NCBI GenBank assembly: GCA_963782495.1 | Contig: CAWAJU010000013.1 | Span: forward strand, 39,141-103,140 | DNA from: DASQBT01 sp963782495 | GTDB lineage: Bacteria > Pseudomonadota > Gammaproteobacteria > Burkholderiales > Thiobacillaceae | Reading direction: 5' to 3' | Length of the DNA stretch: 64,000 nt | Part shown: one piece after another, positions 1-8,060 of the stretch | How positions within the stretch are numbered: the first letter of the stretch is position 1 | Layout of the letters: each line of letters begins with the position of its first letter | Position numbers and translations under genes: made by a program | The notes under the pieces: model-generated | Told to the model about the DNA's origin: nothing | Databases searched by the model: none | The model's input: only the letters and a program-made list of their open reading frames with translations

Positions 1-122
1 GCCGGCGCCAGGGAGCCGCAGGCCGACAGTACCGCCAAAGTCAACAGCCGCAGCCTGAACTGGGGCTGAGCAGATGCCCGCCCGGCAGGGCGACGATAGG
101 GGGGCATTGCGCAGATCATCAT
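1..122 (-). CDS. Secreted protein, N-terminal fragment (possible TpsA exoprotein)
   Basis: Only the first 40 codons are in the window; the gene runs off the left edge. From the tandem ATG codons at 122/119 the frame reads MMICAMPPYRRPAGRAS and then a basic n-region and a hydrophobic stretch (RLRLLTLAVLSACGSLAPA) typical of a signal peptide. It starts 15 bp after the stop of the TpsB transporter gene and on the same strand, so co-transcription is likely. TpsB genes are commonly followed by the TpsA exoprotein they secrete, which makes a filamentous-haemagglutinin-type substrate the best guess. That identity is inference, because no haemagglutination domain is visible. Confidence 0.55.
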   Translation of the reverse strand, partial: MMICAMPPYRRPAGRASAQPQFRLRLLTLAVLSACGSLAP

Positions 123-136
123 GACGTCATTGCAGT

Positions 137-1819
137 TCAGAAGTCCATGCGGGTGTCAAAGTGCACGCGCCGGTCGTGGGCCTGGGTGAAGGGCCGCGGC
201 GGCGAAGTGCTGAGGTCGTTCAGGGGACCGTCCCTGAGTGCCTCGGCCAGATTCAGGTTGAGCGAGAAGGCGCGCCCTGCCTGCATGCTGAGCCCCAGCC
301 CCGCCGAGTCGAGAATGTACAGCGCGTTCTCCTGCGGCAGAGGATCCTTCACCCGCAGGTAGGCACCATCGACGAACAGATAGGGCTGCACGTTCTTCAC
401 CCGCATCCAGCCGGCTGGGGCCCAGATCGGCGCCCGCAGTTCCAGGCTGGCGCGGATACCTTGATCGCCCGCCGCCTCGGCCTGCAGGTAGCCCCGCACG
501 CTACCAACGCCGCCGGCGCTGAATTGTTCGTTGTTGATCAAGGGCTGGTTGGCCAGCTGTGATTCCGTGCTGACCATGAGGGACCAGCCGGCCGGCAGCT
601 TCTGCACGCGCTGAGCGTTGAGCTTCAGGACGGCGAAGCTGTCATGGGCCAGATAGCGGCGCTGGCCGAAGGAAAGATCTCCCGAGCCCGGGCCGCGCGC
701 GCCCAGTACTGCGCCCGCGCCCAGTTGCCAGTTGCCGCCTGCGTCCACCAGGCCCATACCGTAATTGGTATCCAGGGTCCAGTAACGCAAGGGTGTGTCA
801 ATACCGTTGGCGCTCTGCCGGGAATCCTTGAAGTCCAGGCCCAGGGTCAGCTGCTGGCTGACACCGTCGCGGGGCCGCAAGGGCAGGATGTAGCGCGCGC
901 CAACGATATCGTTGTTGCCGAACAGAAGCTGGTCGCCCACGTTGACCGCGGCCGACGTGACGTTGCTCCTGGAATGCACGGCATACAGGGAAAGATAGCG
1001 GCTGTACCCGTCCAGGGGAATCAGATAGGAGGCGGACAGGGCGCTGGATTCGGACGGTTGCTCCGGGGCGGTCTGATATTGCAGGGAGAGGGACTGGGCG
1101 CGCTGGAACAGGTTGCCGTAGGTCACGCCGCCGGCGAGTCGCGTGGACGAGGTATTGGCGCTGTGGGCGTTGTTGAAGTCGACCCATGCAGACAGCGGCG
1201 GCGCGTCCTTCACCTTCAGTTCGATATCCGTTGTGCCCGGCGCGCGGCCCGCCTCCAGCACGGGGGTCACGCGTACACCGGGCGCCCGGTTGACGGTCTC
1301 CAGATCGTGCTGTAGATCGTTGAAATTGGGCACCTGGCCCTCTGCGGTGGAGGGTGCCTCGGCGCGAATGCGCGACGGCAGGGTGTACTGGGCGCCGCTC
1401 ACGCGGGTGCGCTCGATCACCCCCTCGGTCACTTTCAGGAGGACCACGCCCCTTTCCACCTTCTGTTCCGGCACGCTGACGTAGACCGTCAGATAGCCGG
1501 CGTCGTGGTAGGCGGCTTCCAGAGCCGCCCGGGCCTTGTCCACGTCGGCGATGCCCTTGCCCGGCCCGAGAAAGGGATAGACGGCCTCCTCGATGGCCTC
1601 ACGCGGCAAGACCGAATTGCCCTCCACCCGGAATTCCAGCAGGTCCAGGGTCGGCTGGGCCTTGGCGGTCTGCTCGGGCACGGGCCGGCGGATCTGACCG
1701 GCTTCATCTGGCCCGGCCAGCGGCGCGCCATGAGCGGTCCATGCCCAGCCCAAAAGCGCGCCGCTCACCAGCCAGGCGCTTAGGCCCCTTAGCGTGGTCT
1801 TGATCTGTGGTTTCCGCAT
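137..1819 (-). CDS. ShlB/FhaC/HecB family TpsB outer-membrane transporter
   Basis: Outer-membrane pore of a two-partner (type Vb) secretion system, which exports a partner exoprotein from the periplasm. The ATG at 1819 gives 560 residues with a signal peptide ending near AHGAP; an upstream in-frame ATG would add 54 residues without signal-peptide character and is not preferred. A POTRA domain follows (LEFRVEGNSVLPREAIEEAV, about residues 60-130) with a second POTRA-like segment, then a long alternating-hydrophobic barrel. The Omp85-superfamily hallmark VRGY is present (GGVGSVRGYLQAE, about residue 440), and the protein ends in an aromatic-terminated strand (TRMDF) as outer-membrane barrels do. 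The length is normal for the family. Its likely substrate is the truncated gene just downstream. Confidence 0.9.
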   Translation of the reverse strand: MRKPQIKTTLRGLSAWLVSGALLGWAWTAHGAPLAGPDEAGQIRRPVPEQTAKAQPTLDLLEFRVEGNSVLPREAIEEAVYPFLGPGKGIADVDKARAALEAAYHDAGYLTVYVSVPEQKVERGVVLLKVTEGVIERTRVSGAQYTLPSRIRAEAPSTAEGQVPNFNDLQHDLETVNRAPGVRVTPVLEAGRAPGTTDIELKVKDAPPLSAWVDFNNAHSANTSSTRLAGGVTYGNLFQRAQSLSLQYQTAPEQPSESSALSASYLIPLDGYSRYLSLYAVHSRSNVTSAAVNVGDQLLFGNNDIVGARYILPLRPRDGVSQQLTLGLDFKDSRQSANGIDTPLRYWTLDTNYGMGLVDAGGNWQLGAGAVLGARGPGSGDLSFGQRRYLAHDSFAVLKLNAQRVQKLPAGWSLMVSTESQLANQPLINNEQFSAGGVGSVRGYLQAEAAGDQGIRASLELRAPIWAPAGWMRVKNVQPYLFVDGAYLRVKDPLPQENALYILDSAGLGLSMQAGRAFSLNLNLAEALRDGPLNDLSTSPPRPFTQAHDRRVHFDTRMDF

Positions 1820-1950
1820 GTGGCTGTTGAAGGGCATGGGCATGGAAAATCTGACAGAATAAGTGGCCCCGGTTGTGGGTCCATGGCGGTTATGTGACGC
1901 AACAGACCCAAGCGCGATCGGCTGCGTTACAAAACCGTCCTGCATCTCAA

Positions 1951-1975
1951 ACAAAAACCTGCCCCGAAGGGCAGG
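1951..1975 (-). terminator. Rho-independent terminator with UUCG loop
   Basis: Read on the minus strand, a 7-bp perfect stem CCTGCCC/GGGCAGG closes a TTCG tetraloop and is followed at once by TTTTTGT. It lies about 57 bp past the stop of the PstS-like gene and should end that leftward transcript before the TpsB gene. Confidence 0.8.
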
Positions 1976-2032
1976 CGACAAGTCGTTTTGCGGGGTGGTC
2001 TTGCGCGGCCCCTGGGATCCGCCGACCGCCCC

Positions 2033-3631
2033 TTACTCGGGAAAGTTGGTGTAGGTGGGCTTCAGCAGCGCGGGCTGGCAGGAGTTTCCACCATGGGTGT
2101 AGAAGCCCCTCGGACTGCTCACTTCGCTCGCCTTCTTGGCGGCCGGCGTGCCGGTCAGCGCAGCGGTCGAGGCCAGGGCGGGCGACATGATGCCGACTTG
2201 TTCGTCACCGCCGGCCCACAGGGCGTTGGTGTTGAAGCCGGCGTTCAGGCTGCCCAGTACTACGGCGCTGTTGAAGTTGGTAACCATGTTGGCCTCCACT
2301 TGCTGGGCGGGAACGTTGCCGCTCCAGCCTGTGGAAGACGGGTTGTAGTTCATGGTCGCCTCGACAAAGTTCTGGTACTTGCCAAGCGCAACGCTCCAGG
2401 TGGACGGCGCAATGCCATCGAGCTTGATGTGACGCTGGTATTTCTTGTTGTCGTCCGTTGTCAAGGTGTCTGAGCCGCCGCCGGCGCTAAAGACCTCGAA
2501 CGTGTCGCTGCTGACGGCAGGAAACTCGATGGAGTTGATCGAGATCGCCCAACGGCCGTTGCGATCGTGGTTGGAGACGCAGGTCTCGACGTTGCCGGAG
2601 CCACTGCCTTCAAAGATGCGGACACCATTGTCGCTGTAGTCGGTCCCTTTGTTGCAGGCATCAGCCTGGTCGTTGGCTTCGTAGTAGCCGCCTGGCACCG
2701 TGCCGCCGCCAACCGGGCTGGCCAGGGTGCCGCCGGTGGAAATGTCACCCGCAATGAAGGTCGTCATACCGGGGGCGCAGGGATCGTTCAGGAAGAACAG
2801 GCGGGCGTCGGTCATGGTGCCTGAAGAGAAGACCCGGCGAGCGACATAGACAGTGGTATCGCCGGAGCTGGGGCAAATATCGCCATTGGTCAAGCCGTCC
2901 GAGCCACCGCATAAGCCCATCTGGGTCCAGTCGGTGATCTTGCCGGTGAAGATGGAGGCAATGGCCGACTTGGAGAGGGAGGGCATGCAGGCTTCCGTAT
3001 CCCAGATTGCCCCATTGGTGTCGCAGCCGGTGGCCAGGGTGCCGTTGCGGACCTGGGCGGTCTGCAGGGCGCGGTACAGTCCAAGGGTGACCGGGGTGCC
3101 GAAGGTCACCACGTTCAACGGATCGGAATGCAGTACGCCCGAAGCGACAGCAGGCGTGGCGTTGGCAGCGATCAGGGTGCCGGGCTCCTCGTCGGACAGG
3201 CCGAAACTGGGCTTCACGTTGATGGTGGAGCAGCTGTCCACGGCCGAGCAGCTGAACGGATCGAGGAATGCCAGTGTCGTGTCTGCAGCTTCGGGGCCGA
3301 TGCCTTTGCCCGAACCGCCGTTGCTGTTCTTGACCACGGCCACGTAGGTTTTGCCGGTGAAGACGAGGGTCTTGGGCTTGCAGATGCTGGCGAAGTCGTT
3401 CTTGGCGCTGGCGTTCAGCTTGACCCGCAGGTAGTTGGCGGAGTCGCACAAGACGTTCTGGTTGTAGAGGTCCAGTTGGGTGTTGGTGGCGGAGGAGCCG
3501 GAGACATAGATCACGGCGGTGTTGCCCGCGTTGATGGTGCCGCCGGTGATGTCGCCGATGGTGATGGCGGCGGAGGCGGAGCCGGCGGCCAGGGCGGCGG
3601 CCACGGCCAGGGTCAGGATCTTGACTTTCAT
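2033..3631 (-). CDS. Secreted PstS-like periplasmic binding-fold protein
   Basis: A 532-residue protein with a clean Sec signal peptide (MKVKILTLAVAAALAAGSASA) behind a good ribosome site (AGAAAGGAAG). The segment SAIASIFTGKITDW (about residues 218-231) matches the signature of PstS-type phosphate-binding proteins, where this loop contacts the ligand, and a serine/glycine-rich stretch near the N-terminus (YVSGSSATNTQ) resembles the first phosphate-binding loop. It is much longer than classical PstS (about 340 residues) and has several cysteine pairs, suggesting an extracellular disulfide-bonded relative rather than the ABC-transporter subunit; no pst genes are nearby. It follows a PEP-CTERM gene by 101 bp on the same strand and may share its transcript. 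Function beyond ligand binding is unknown. Confidence 0.7.
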   Translation of the reverse strand: MKVKILTLAVAAALAAGSASAAITIGDITGGTINAGNTAVIYVSGSSATNTQLDLYNQNVLCDSANYLRVKLNASAKNDFASICKPKTLVFTGKTYVAVVKNSNGGSGKGIGPEAADTTLAFLDPFSCSAVDSCSTINVKPSFGLSDEEPGTLIAANATPAVASGVLHSDPLNVVTFGTPVTLGLYRALQTAQVRNGTLATGCDTNGAIWDTEACMPSLSKSAIASIFTGKITDWTQMGLCGGSDGLTNGDICPSSGDTTVYVARRVFSSGTMTDARLFFLNDPCAPGMTTFIAGDISTGGTLASPVGGGTVPGGYYEANDQADACNKGTDYSDNGVRIFEGSGSGNVETCVSNHDRNGRWAISINSIEFPAVSSDTFEVFSAGGGSDTLTTDDNKKYQRHIKLDGIAPSTWSVALGKYQNFVEATMNYNPSSTGWSGNVPAQQVEANMVTNFNSAVVLGSLNAGFNTNALWAGGDEQVGIMSPALASTAALTGTPAAKKASEVSSPRGFYTHGGNSCQPALLKPTYTNFPE

Positions 3632-3732
3632 GGAACTTCCTTTCTGTTAGCAAAAATTGGCGCAGGCCCGGCCGGGGGGTGGGCGCTATGCCCCGACCCC
3701 GGCGGGATGCAGCAGCACGATAGGGCTGTGAT

Positions 3733-4533
3733 TCAGGCGACGCGGCGGCGGACCACGAATCCGATCAGGCCAAGGCCGGCCAGCATCATGGCGTAGGTGT
3801 CGGCCTCCGGCACGGGGGCATAGTTCAGAACGCCGGCGTCTGACAGCGTGAACATAAATCCATTGAAGCCGCTAACGATGCCGTTCGTGTTCCCGTTCAC
3901 CACACCGCTGCCAGGCAACTTGTCCATGTAGAAGACCATGGAGTTGTCCAGGCCGGTGGTCCAGAAGCCCGCCTGGCCGCTCGTGATGCCGCCCATGTTG
4001 CCCCAGTTGCCGCCGGCCGCGTCGTTGAGGCTGTTGGCAACGTTCGAGCCGCAGGTGACGCAACTGGTGCCGTACTCGGTGAGCAGGTTGTTGGCCACGT
4101 GGCTGGCCGCGGTACCCATGTCGCTGCCATTGATGGCAGTGGGAAGGATCGAGAATGTGGACAGCAAGTACTGGTTCTTGGCACCGGACCCGTTGCCCAC
4201 GTCACCGAAGACGCCCCATTTGATGTTGGCGAAGTTGCCGATGGTGGAAACATAGTTGGTCCAGGCGCTGTCGTTGCTGAAATCCCAGGTCTGCGCGCTC
4301 GCGGTATCGAAGGTGCCGGCAAGCACGCCAGTATTGGGGCCGGTATTGCCCAGATCGAATATGGCGGTGTTTGTGGCGCCCGAGTTCAGGCCACGATCCT
4401 CGAACACATACAGGAACAGACTGGAAGAAGAGGTGGTGGCGTTAACACCGGCTGCGGGGCCTTGCAAGGCGTTGGCCGAGCCGGCAGTGGCCAATGCAAC
4501 GGCGCCAGCCAGCAGTTTGCAATGCAGTTTCAT
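3733..4533 (-). CDS. PEP-CTERM sorting domain protein
   Basis: Exported protein of 266 residues. The ATG at 4533 is preferred over one four codons upstream because GGAGA sits 6 nt before it. A signal peptide (MKLHCKLLAGAVALATAGSANA) opens the protein. The C-terminus carries the full exosortase tag: VPEADTYAMMLAGLGLI, a membrane span, then RRRVA. Exosortases cleave at PEP and handle the protein for surface or matrix release. The middle is Ser/Gly/Asn-rich and contains a CVTC pair in the sequence TSCVTCGS. The tag is the 'YAM-LAGLGL' type shared with the genes at 7146 and 8748. An EpsA-type palindrome lies 235 bp upstream. No enzymatic domain is recognised. Confidence 0.85.
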   Translation of the reverse strand: MKLHCKLLAGAVALATAGSANALQGPAAGVNATTSSSSLFLYVFEDRGLNSGATNTAIFDLGNTGPNTGVLAGTFDTASAQTWDFSNDSAWTNYVSTIGNFANIKWGVFGDVGNGSGAKNQYLLSTFSILPTAINGSDMGTAASHVANNLLTEYGTSCVTCGSNVANSLNDAAGGNWGNMGGITSGQAGFWTTGLDNSMVFYMDKLPGSGVVNGNTNGIVSGFNGFMFTLSDAGVLNYAPVPEADTYAMMLAGLGLIGFVVRRRVA

Positions 4534-4767
4534 TGTGTTCTCCAAGGTTTCAAAACTGAAAGAAGAAATACGGCTTGAATCTGCTCAGGTGGCCCGGCTG
4601 TCTCTACTCCCTTTCCCAACTCGTTCTCTTTCCGAATGAAAGATCCGTGGCTTTCCGGCCCCGCCTCGCGGCGGGTGTGGCTTTTTCCGAGATCCGCGCA
4701 TGTTTCGCGAATGCCGTTACCTTATAGAAGTTCGGTTACACACCCTGATCCCGGATCGGGAAGATTC

Positions 4768-4785
4768 ATGAGCCATTCAGCTCAT
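4768..4785. promoter_or_regulatory. Palindromic operator, copy 1 (upstream of PEP-CTERM gene)
   Basis: ATGAGCCATTCAGCTCAT has 6-bp perfect arms (ATGAGC/GCTCAT) and departs from the window consensus ATGAGCC-N4-GGCTCAT at one base. It lies in the 338-bp gap between the EpsA-like gene and the PEP-CTERM gene that starts at 4533. On the minus strand GTAACC follows 29 nt after the palindrome (near 4739), the same position as in three other copies. Nothing else gene-like was seen in this gap. A LuxR-type binding site is inferred. Confidence 0.6.
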
Positions 4786-4857
4786 CCGGCAGCGCGCATT
4801 CAGATGAACTTCGTCATCAATTGTGTTGGAAAGTCATGACAGGAATTCGATGCCGTG

Positions 4858-4875
4858 CTGAGCCGTTCGGCTCAC
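4858..4875. promoter_or_regulatory. Palindromic operator, copy 2 (over the epsA stop codon)
   Basis: CTGAGCCGTTCGGCTCAC keeps both inner arms (TGAGCC/GGCTCA) and differs from the consensus only at the outermost bases. The TGA stop of the EpsA-like gene (4872-4874) lies inside it. No T-run follows on either strand, so it is a poor terminator. No GTAA block is found at 29 nt, so it may be a secondary binding site or a decayed copy. Confidence 0.45.
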
Positions 4876-5642
4876 CTTCCGCCCGGCCTGAGCGCACCCA
4901 GGCTGATGGCCCTCGCCACCGCGTGGCCGCGGGTATGCACGCCCAGCTTGGCGCGGATATTCTGGATGTGGTTCTTGACCGTAAGCGGGGAAAGCTCAAG
5001 GATCTGGGCGATTTCCGCATTTGATTTCCCGTCGCGCACCCACTGCAGAATTTCCTGTTCGCGTTTCGAAATTGAAACGCCGTTTCGCTCAATGCTGCTT
5101 TCCGCTGACAACACGCGGCACAGCACCTCGACCACGTTGGGCGACAGCAGGTGCACGCTATGCGCGAGCTTGTCGCTGAACGATCCCTGGATGCGGGAAA
5201 AGCAAAGAAAGGACTTCAGTCCGGCATCCGGGCCGCGCAGGCAATGAACCACCGCGTTCCTGAGTTCGAGTTCCCTGAGCGTGGGCAGGAAGCCAGTGTC
5301 GAAATGCATGTTCTTCAGCCCGGGCTCCACGCGTTCAGTCATGAATACGGGCAGCTCCGAGTGCATCCACTTCTGTATCAGCCGCGGCATCAGTCCATCC
5401 TCCGCGCAGACTCCGGCAAAATGGGAATCCTTGAAGTAACGCGAGGCCGAGCTGTAGTACTTGTGCCAGTCGCCGGTCAGGACATTGCTGACGCAGCAGA
5501 TCAGGATTTCGTGCGGAATCAGGGTCTGCAGGACACCCTGTGTCCAGGTGAAGAATTGCTCCCGGTTCCTGATTGGCGCCGCGCGCTCCAGAATGAGCGC
5601 CAGGTTGGTCTTGTCTTCGGCGTCGAGCAGGGTTTGCATCAC
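4872..5642 (-). CDS. epsA: LuxR-type transcriptional regulator, EpsA family
   Basis: A 256-residue regulator resembling the EpsA family linked to exosortase B/PEP-CTERM exopolysaccharide loci. The N-terminal 180 residues form a sensory region without a recognisable phospho-acceptor. The C-terminus has a LuxR/NarL-type DNA-binding domain: SISKREQEILQWVRDGKSNA, then AQILELSPLTVKNHIQNIRA and KLGV (about residues 190-240). Its GTG/ATG start overlaps the stop of the isomerase gene upstream (TGA at 5641-5639), so the two are probably translated together. No exosortase or polysaccharide gene lies in the window, so the regulator stands away from the eps cluster it usually accompanies. The palindromes at 4768, 4858, 6892, 8175, 8445 and 11910 are proposed as its targets; this is inference. 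Confidence 0.75.
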   Translation of the reverse strand: MMQTLLDAEDKTNLALILERAAPIRNREQFFTWTQGVLQTLIPHEILICCVSNVLTGDWHKYYSSASRYFKDSHFAGVCAEDGLMPRLIQKWMHSELPVFMTERVEPGLKNMHFDTGFLPTLRELELRNAVVHCLRGPDAGLKSFLCFSRIQGSFSDKLAHSVHLLSPNVVEVLCRVLSAESSIERNGVSISKREQEILQWVRDGKSNAEIAQILELSPLTVKNHIQNIRAKLGVHTRGHAVARAISLGALRPGGR

Positions 5643-6526
5643 TCCTGCTTTCTGCCCGACGCCACCATGTTCAAACCCGTTTGATCAATCGCGATCGGAT
5701 GCTTCGCAATCAGGGCCTGCAGATATGCAGCCTCGATCTCCCTGGCGCGGCGCAGCCGCAGCGCCTGGATCAGCGCCTCTTTCACTTCTGCGAGAGGCCG
5801 CAGCGCCGGTTCCCGCTTGTCCAGCAGTTTCAGCAGATGATAGCCCTGTGCGGTCTTTACCGGCTTGCTGATCTCATTCTTGCTCAGGCCGGCGGCGGCC
5901 GCCCGCACTTCCGGCAGGATGCCGTTTTCCGGCAGCCAGCCCATGTCGCCGCCTTGAGCAGCGCTGTCCTCGTGTTCGGAATTCTGTTTGGCGAGCTGCG
6001 CAAAATCGGCATTCTTCCTGCGCGCTTCATGCCAGATTTCGTTGATCCTGCGTTCAGCGTCGCGCTCATTCTTGCCGCCCTGCGACGAAACATAGATCTG
6101 CGCCAGATGGTACTGGCGCGGCGCCATCAGTTGATCTTTCGATGCCGCATATGCATCCCGAACTTCCTGTTCCGACGGATAGTTGGCCGGAGGACGGGCG
6201 ATATCGTTCATGTACGAAGCCAGCAAGGCCTGCTCCGCTGCGCGGGTCATGCGCGCCTGTACCCCGGGCTTGTGATCCCAACCCTGCTTTCTGGCTTCGT
6301 CCAGCACCGCGCGCCGGATGATTTCAGCGCGCGCTGCGCGCTCCACGGATTGGGCATCCGGCTTCCCTGCCGGGCCAACCCCCTCCTGAGTCAGCATCGT
6401 GCCGAGTTCCGACGCAGTCAACTGGTTGGTCCCCATGCTCGCAACCAGTTCATCTTTGGCCGCTGCGAAACCGGCTGCGCCTATTAACAGCATTGCGCCC
6501 AATATGTTTAATACCCGGTTCTTCAT
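5639..6526 (-). CDS. Parvulin-type peptidyl-prolyl cis-trans isomerase
   Basis: Periplasmic folding factor of 295 residues. A signal peptide (MKNRVLNILGAMLLIGAAGFAAA) is followed by an alpha-helical chaperone-like part and a PpiC/rotamase domain (about residues 135-235; QYHLAQIYVSSQGG, GGDMGWLPENGILPEV, TAQGYHLLKLLDKREP), the usual parvulin blocks. The architecture matches SurA/PrsA/EpsD-like isomerases; the lack of a lipobox argues against classical EpsD. It forms a two-gene unit with the EpsA-like regulator (overlapping stop/start) and has an operator palindrome 366 bp upstream. It may assist folding of the exported PEP-CTERM proteins nearby (inference). Confidence 0.85.
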   Translation of the reverse strand: MKNRVLNILGAMLLIGAAGFAAAKDELVASMGTNQLTASELGTMLTQEGVGPAGKPDAQSVERAARAEIIRRAVLDEARKQGWDHKPGVQARMTRAAEQALLASYMNDIARPPANYPSEQEVRDAYAASKDQLMAPRQYHLAQIYVSSQGGKNERDAERRINEIWHEARRKNADFAQLAKQNSEHEDSAAQGGDMGWLPENGILPEVRAAAAGLSKNEISKPVKTAQGYHLLKLLDKREPALRPLAEVKEALIQALRLRRAREIEAAYLQALIAKHPIAIDQTGLNMVASGRKQE

Positions 6527-7145
6527 GTCGATCGCCCTGGCAGAGATTGGGAAATTACTTCAATTGCGTGATGGTTCCATGACAAAGCTCGCGGGGACGT
6601 TCCCGCGTCCGTGTGTGGAAAGACCATCGATCCGCCCACCGTGCAACTGGAGGCCGGAGCAGCCGCCGACTGCCGCCGCTCTGGCAGATAGGGTGAGACC
6701 AGCCTGGTTACAATGCCGGGACGGTGTGCGAACGGAATGACGGGATACTTGGAGTTCAAACGATGGTGCGCCAGGCCGCCAGAGGCGGTCGGCCCCACGA
6801 CCAATCTGCACCACATGTCCCTTTGCGTCTCCTCCGACCCCAACTCTACCCGTCAAATATTACAAAGAGCCAAAGCGAGCGGCCAAGACTTATGGGCCGT
6901 CCGGCTCATGGATTGTGACTGCCACATGTCAACCAGCCGCAACTGGGTTTCAACCTGCATATCCGGCTTGAGTTCTTGTATGCGCATGGGGAGGTGGAAG
7001 TGGACCCGTGCCGAGAGGACCACGAAGTCAGGCTTCGCGCCCTCGGCAAAGAAGTTTGCGCCGACTGGTTGGAACAGATCCTTTGGATTGCCGAGCAAGA
7101 CAGGCGCGCGGATGATTGCCAGCCGCGCACCGCGACCACGATAGC
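6527..7145. other. 619-bp intergenic region, no convincing gene
   Basis: The region holds the operator at 6892-6909. Two short opposed frames cover 6853-7144. One on the plus strand reads NQPQLGFNLHIRLEFLYAHG and continues to a stop at 7147, but opens after a TGA without a normal start. One on the minus strand (6853-7098) needs a TTG start. Both have some amino-acid pattern, neither has a ribosome site. I leave both uncalled. It may contain a decayed gene. Confidence 0.4.
6892..6909. promoter_or_regulatory. Palindromic operator, copy 3 (upstream of isomerase-epsA)
   Basis: ATGGGCCGTCCGGCTCAT differs from the consensus by one base in the left arm. On the minus strand GTAATATT begins 29 nt after it (near 6863), giving a TAATAT -10-like element; TTGGCC lies about 18 bp before that element. 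It is 366 bp upstream of the isomerase start, so it could give feedback control of the isomerase-epsA pair. Confidence 0.55.
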
Positions 7146-7961
7146 CTAGGCCTTTGTGGTCAGCCTGCGGCGCGCAGCAAAGCCAACAAAGGCCAGCCCG
7201 GTCGTCAGCATGGCGTAGCTGGAGGGTTCCGGAACCGCGAGGGTAAGATTGCCGTCAGCCGCGAAGAGCAGATTGCCTGCGGTGGAAACGCCTTGCACAC
7301 TGGGAACCGATCCGGTCAAGGGCGCGTCGCCGGGGAAATTCAGCCTCAAGGTGAAGATGCCGTCGGCGGCTGCGATGGTATCCGGATCGAATACATTGTG
7401 ATCGTAGCCGTCGATCTGAATTGCCACGTCTGTCACGCCGATGGCCGAGGGACCGAAGTTGATGGCCGCACCGCTACCCCCCAGAATGGTGCCGGTGAGG
7501 ATAGGCGCGCCGTTGGTAAAGCCGGAATCGCTTGAGAAGCTCCGATCGACGTTGGTGTCAAAGTAGAGATCGAAGGCGCCTCCGGGGTTGACGGTAATTT
7601 CGACCGTGCTGGCACTGATCGAAGTCACGTTTTCCGTGAAGTTCGCCGCGACGGTCAACTCATAGGTGCTGTTCAGCTTCGGCGCCAGGACCGGGTTGCC
7701 GGCCAGTTCGTGCTGCGTGACGTAGGACTGGTAAAAGCCGTTATAAAGCGCGCCGCTCACATTCTGCAACAGCGCAACCCCACCCGACCCGAAGTCATAG
7801 GTGCTGAACGGGCCGATCGGGCCGTCTTCATCTCCAACGGCACCGGGCGCCAGGGTGTAATCTGCGCTGCCGACCCAGTTCGCTGCTGCGACGGCTGGCG
7901 CGGCTTGCGCACCCAGTCCAATGGCGGCCAAGGATGCCAGCAGGGTATAGACAGATTTCAT
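7146..7961 (-). CDS. PEP-CTERM sorting domain protein
   Basis: Exported protein of 271 residues with a signal peptide (MKSVYTLLASLAAIGLGAQA) behind GGAGAGGAAAC. The C-terminal tag is VPEPSSYAMLTTGLAFV followed by AARRR. The body is rich in Gly, Ala, Asn and Thr with predicted beta structure (NSTYELTVAANFTENV, GGAFDLYFDTNVDRSF, GAPILTGTILGGSG). This pattern is reminiscent of flocculation-associated PEP-CTERM proteins (PepA type), but I cannot confirm the relation without a search. The operator at 8175 lies 214 bp upstream with the conserved GTAATA block between it and the gene. Likely a matrix or floc protein. Confidence 0.85.
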   Translation of the reverse strand: MKSVYTLLASLAAIGLGAQAAPAVAAANWVGSADYTLAPGAVGDEDGPIGPFSTYDFGSGGVALLQNVSGALYNGFYQSYVTQHELAGNPVLAPKLNSTYELTVAANFTENVTSISASTVEITVNPGGAFDLYFDTNVDRSFSSDSGFTNGAPILTGTILGGSGAAINFGPSAIGVTDVAIQIDGYDHNVFDPDTIAAADGIFTLRLNFPGDAPLTGSVPSVQGVSTAGNLLFAADGNLTLAVPEPSSYAMLTTGLAFVGFAARRRLTTKA

Positions 7962-8060
7962 GTTTCCTCTCCGGTAATCGAGAATGTGAGAATAGACATA
8001 CTTGTGGGCATGTAACGAACTGGCGACCCCACAATTTGCACGACCACGGCTGTCCCCAAA

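Noticed and set aside
644..1315. Plus-strand 223-codon frame
   Set aside because: Lies fully inside the TpsB gene on the other strand, with low-complexity Ala/Gly/Gln composition.
2745..3653. Arg/His-rich 302-codon frame
   Set aside because: Same-strand shadow frame of the PstS-like gene; composition is typical of frame-shifted GC-rich DNA.
4591..4620. Possible sigma-54 promoter before the PEP-CTERM gene
   Set aside because: GG and GC elements are separated by 9 instead of 10 nt and the flanking bases do not match; the same was true before 7961.
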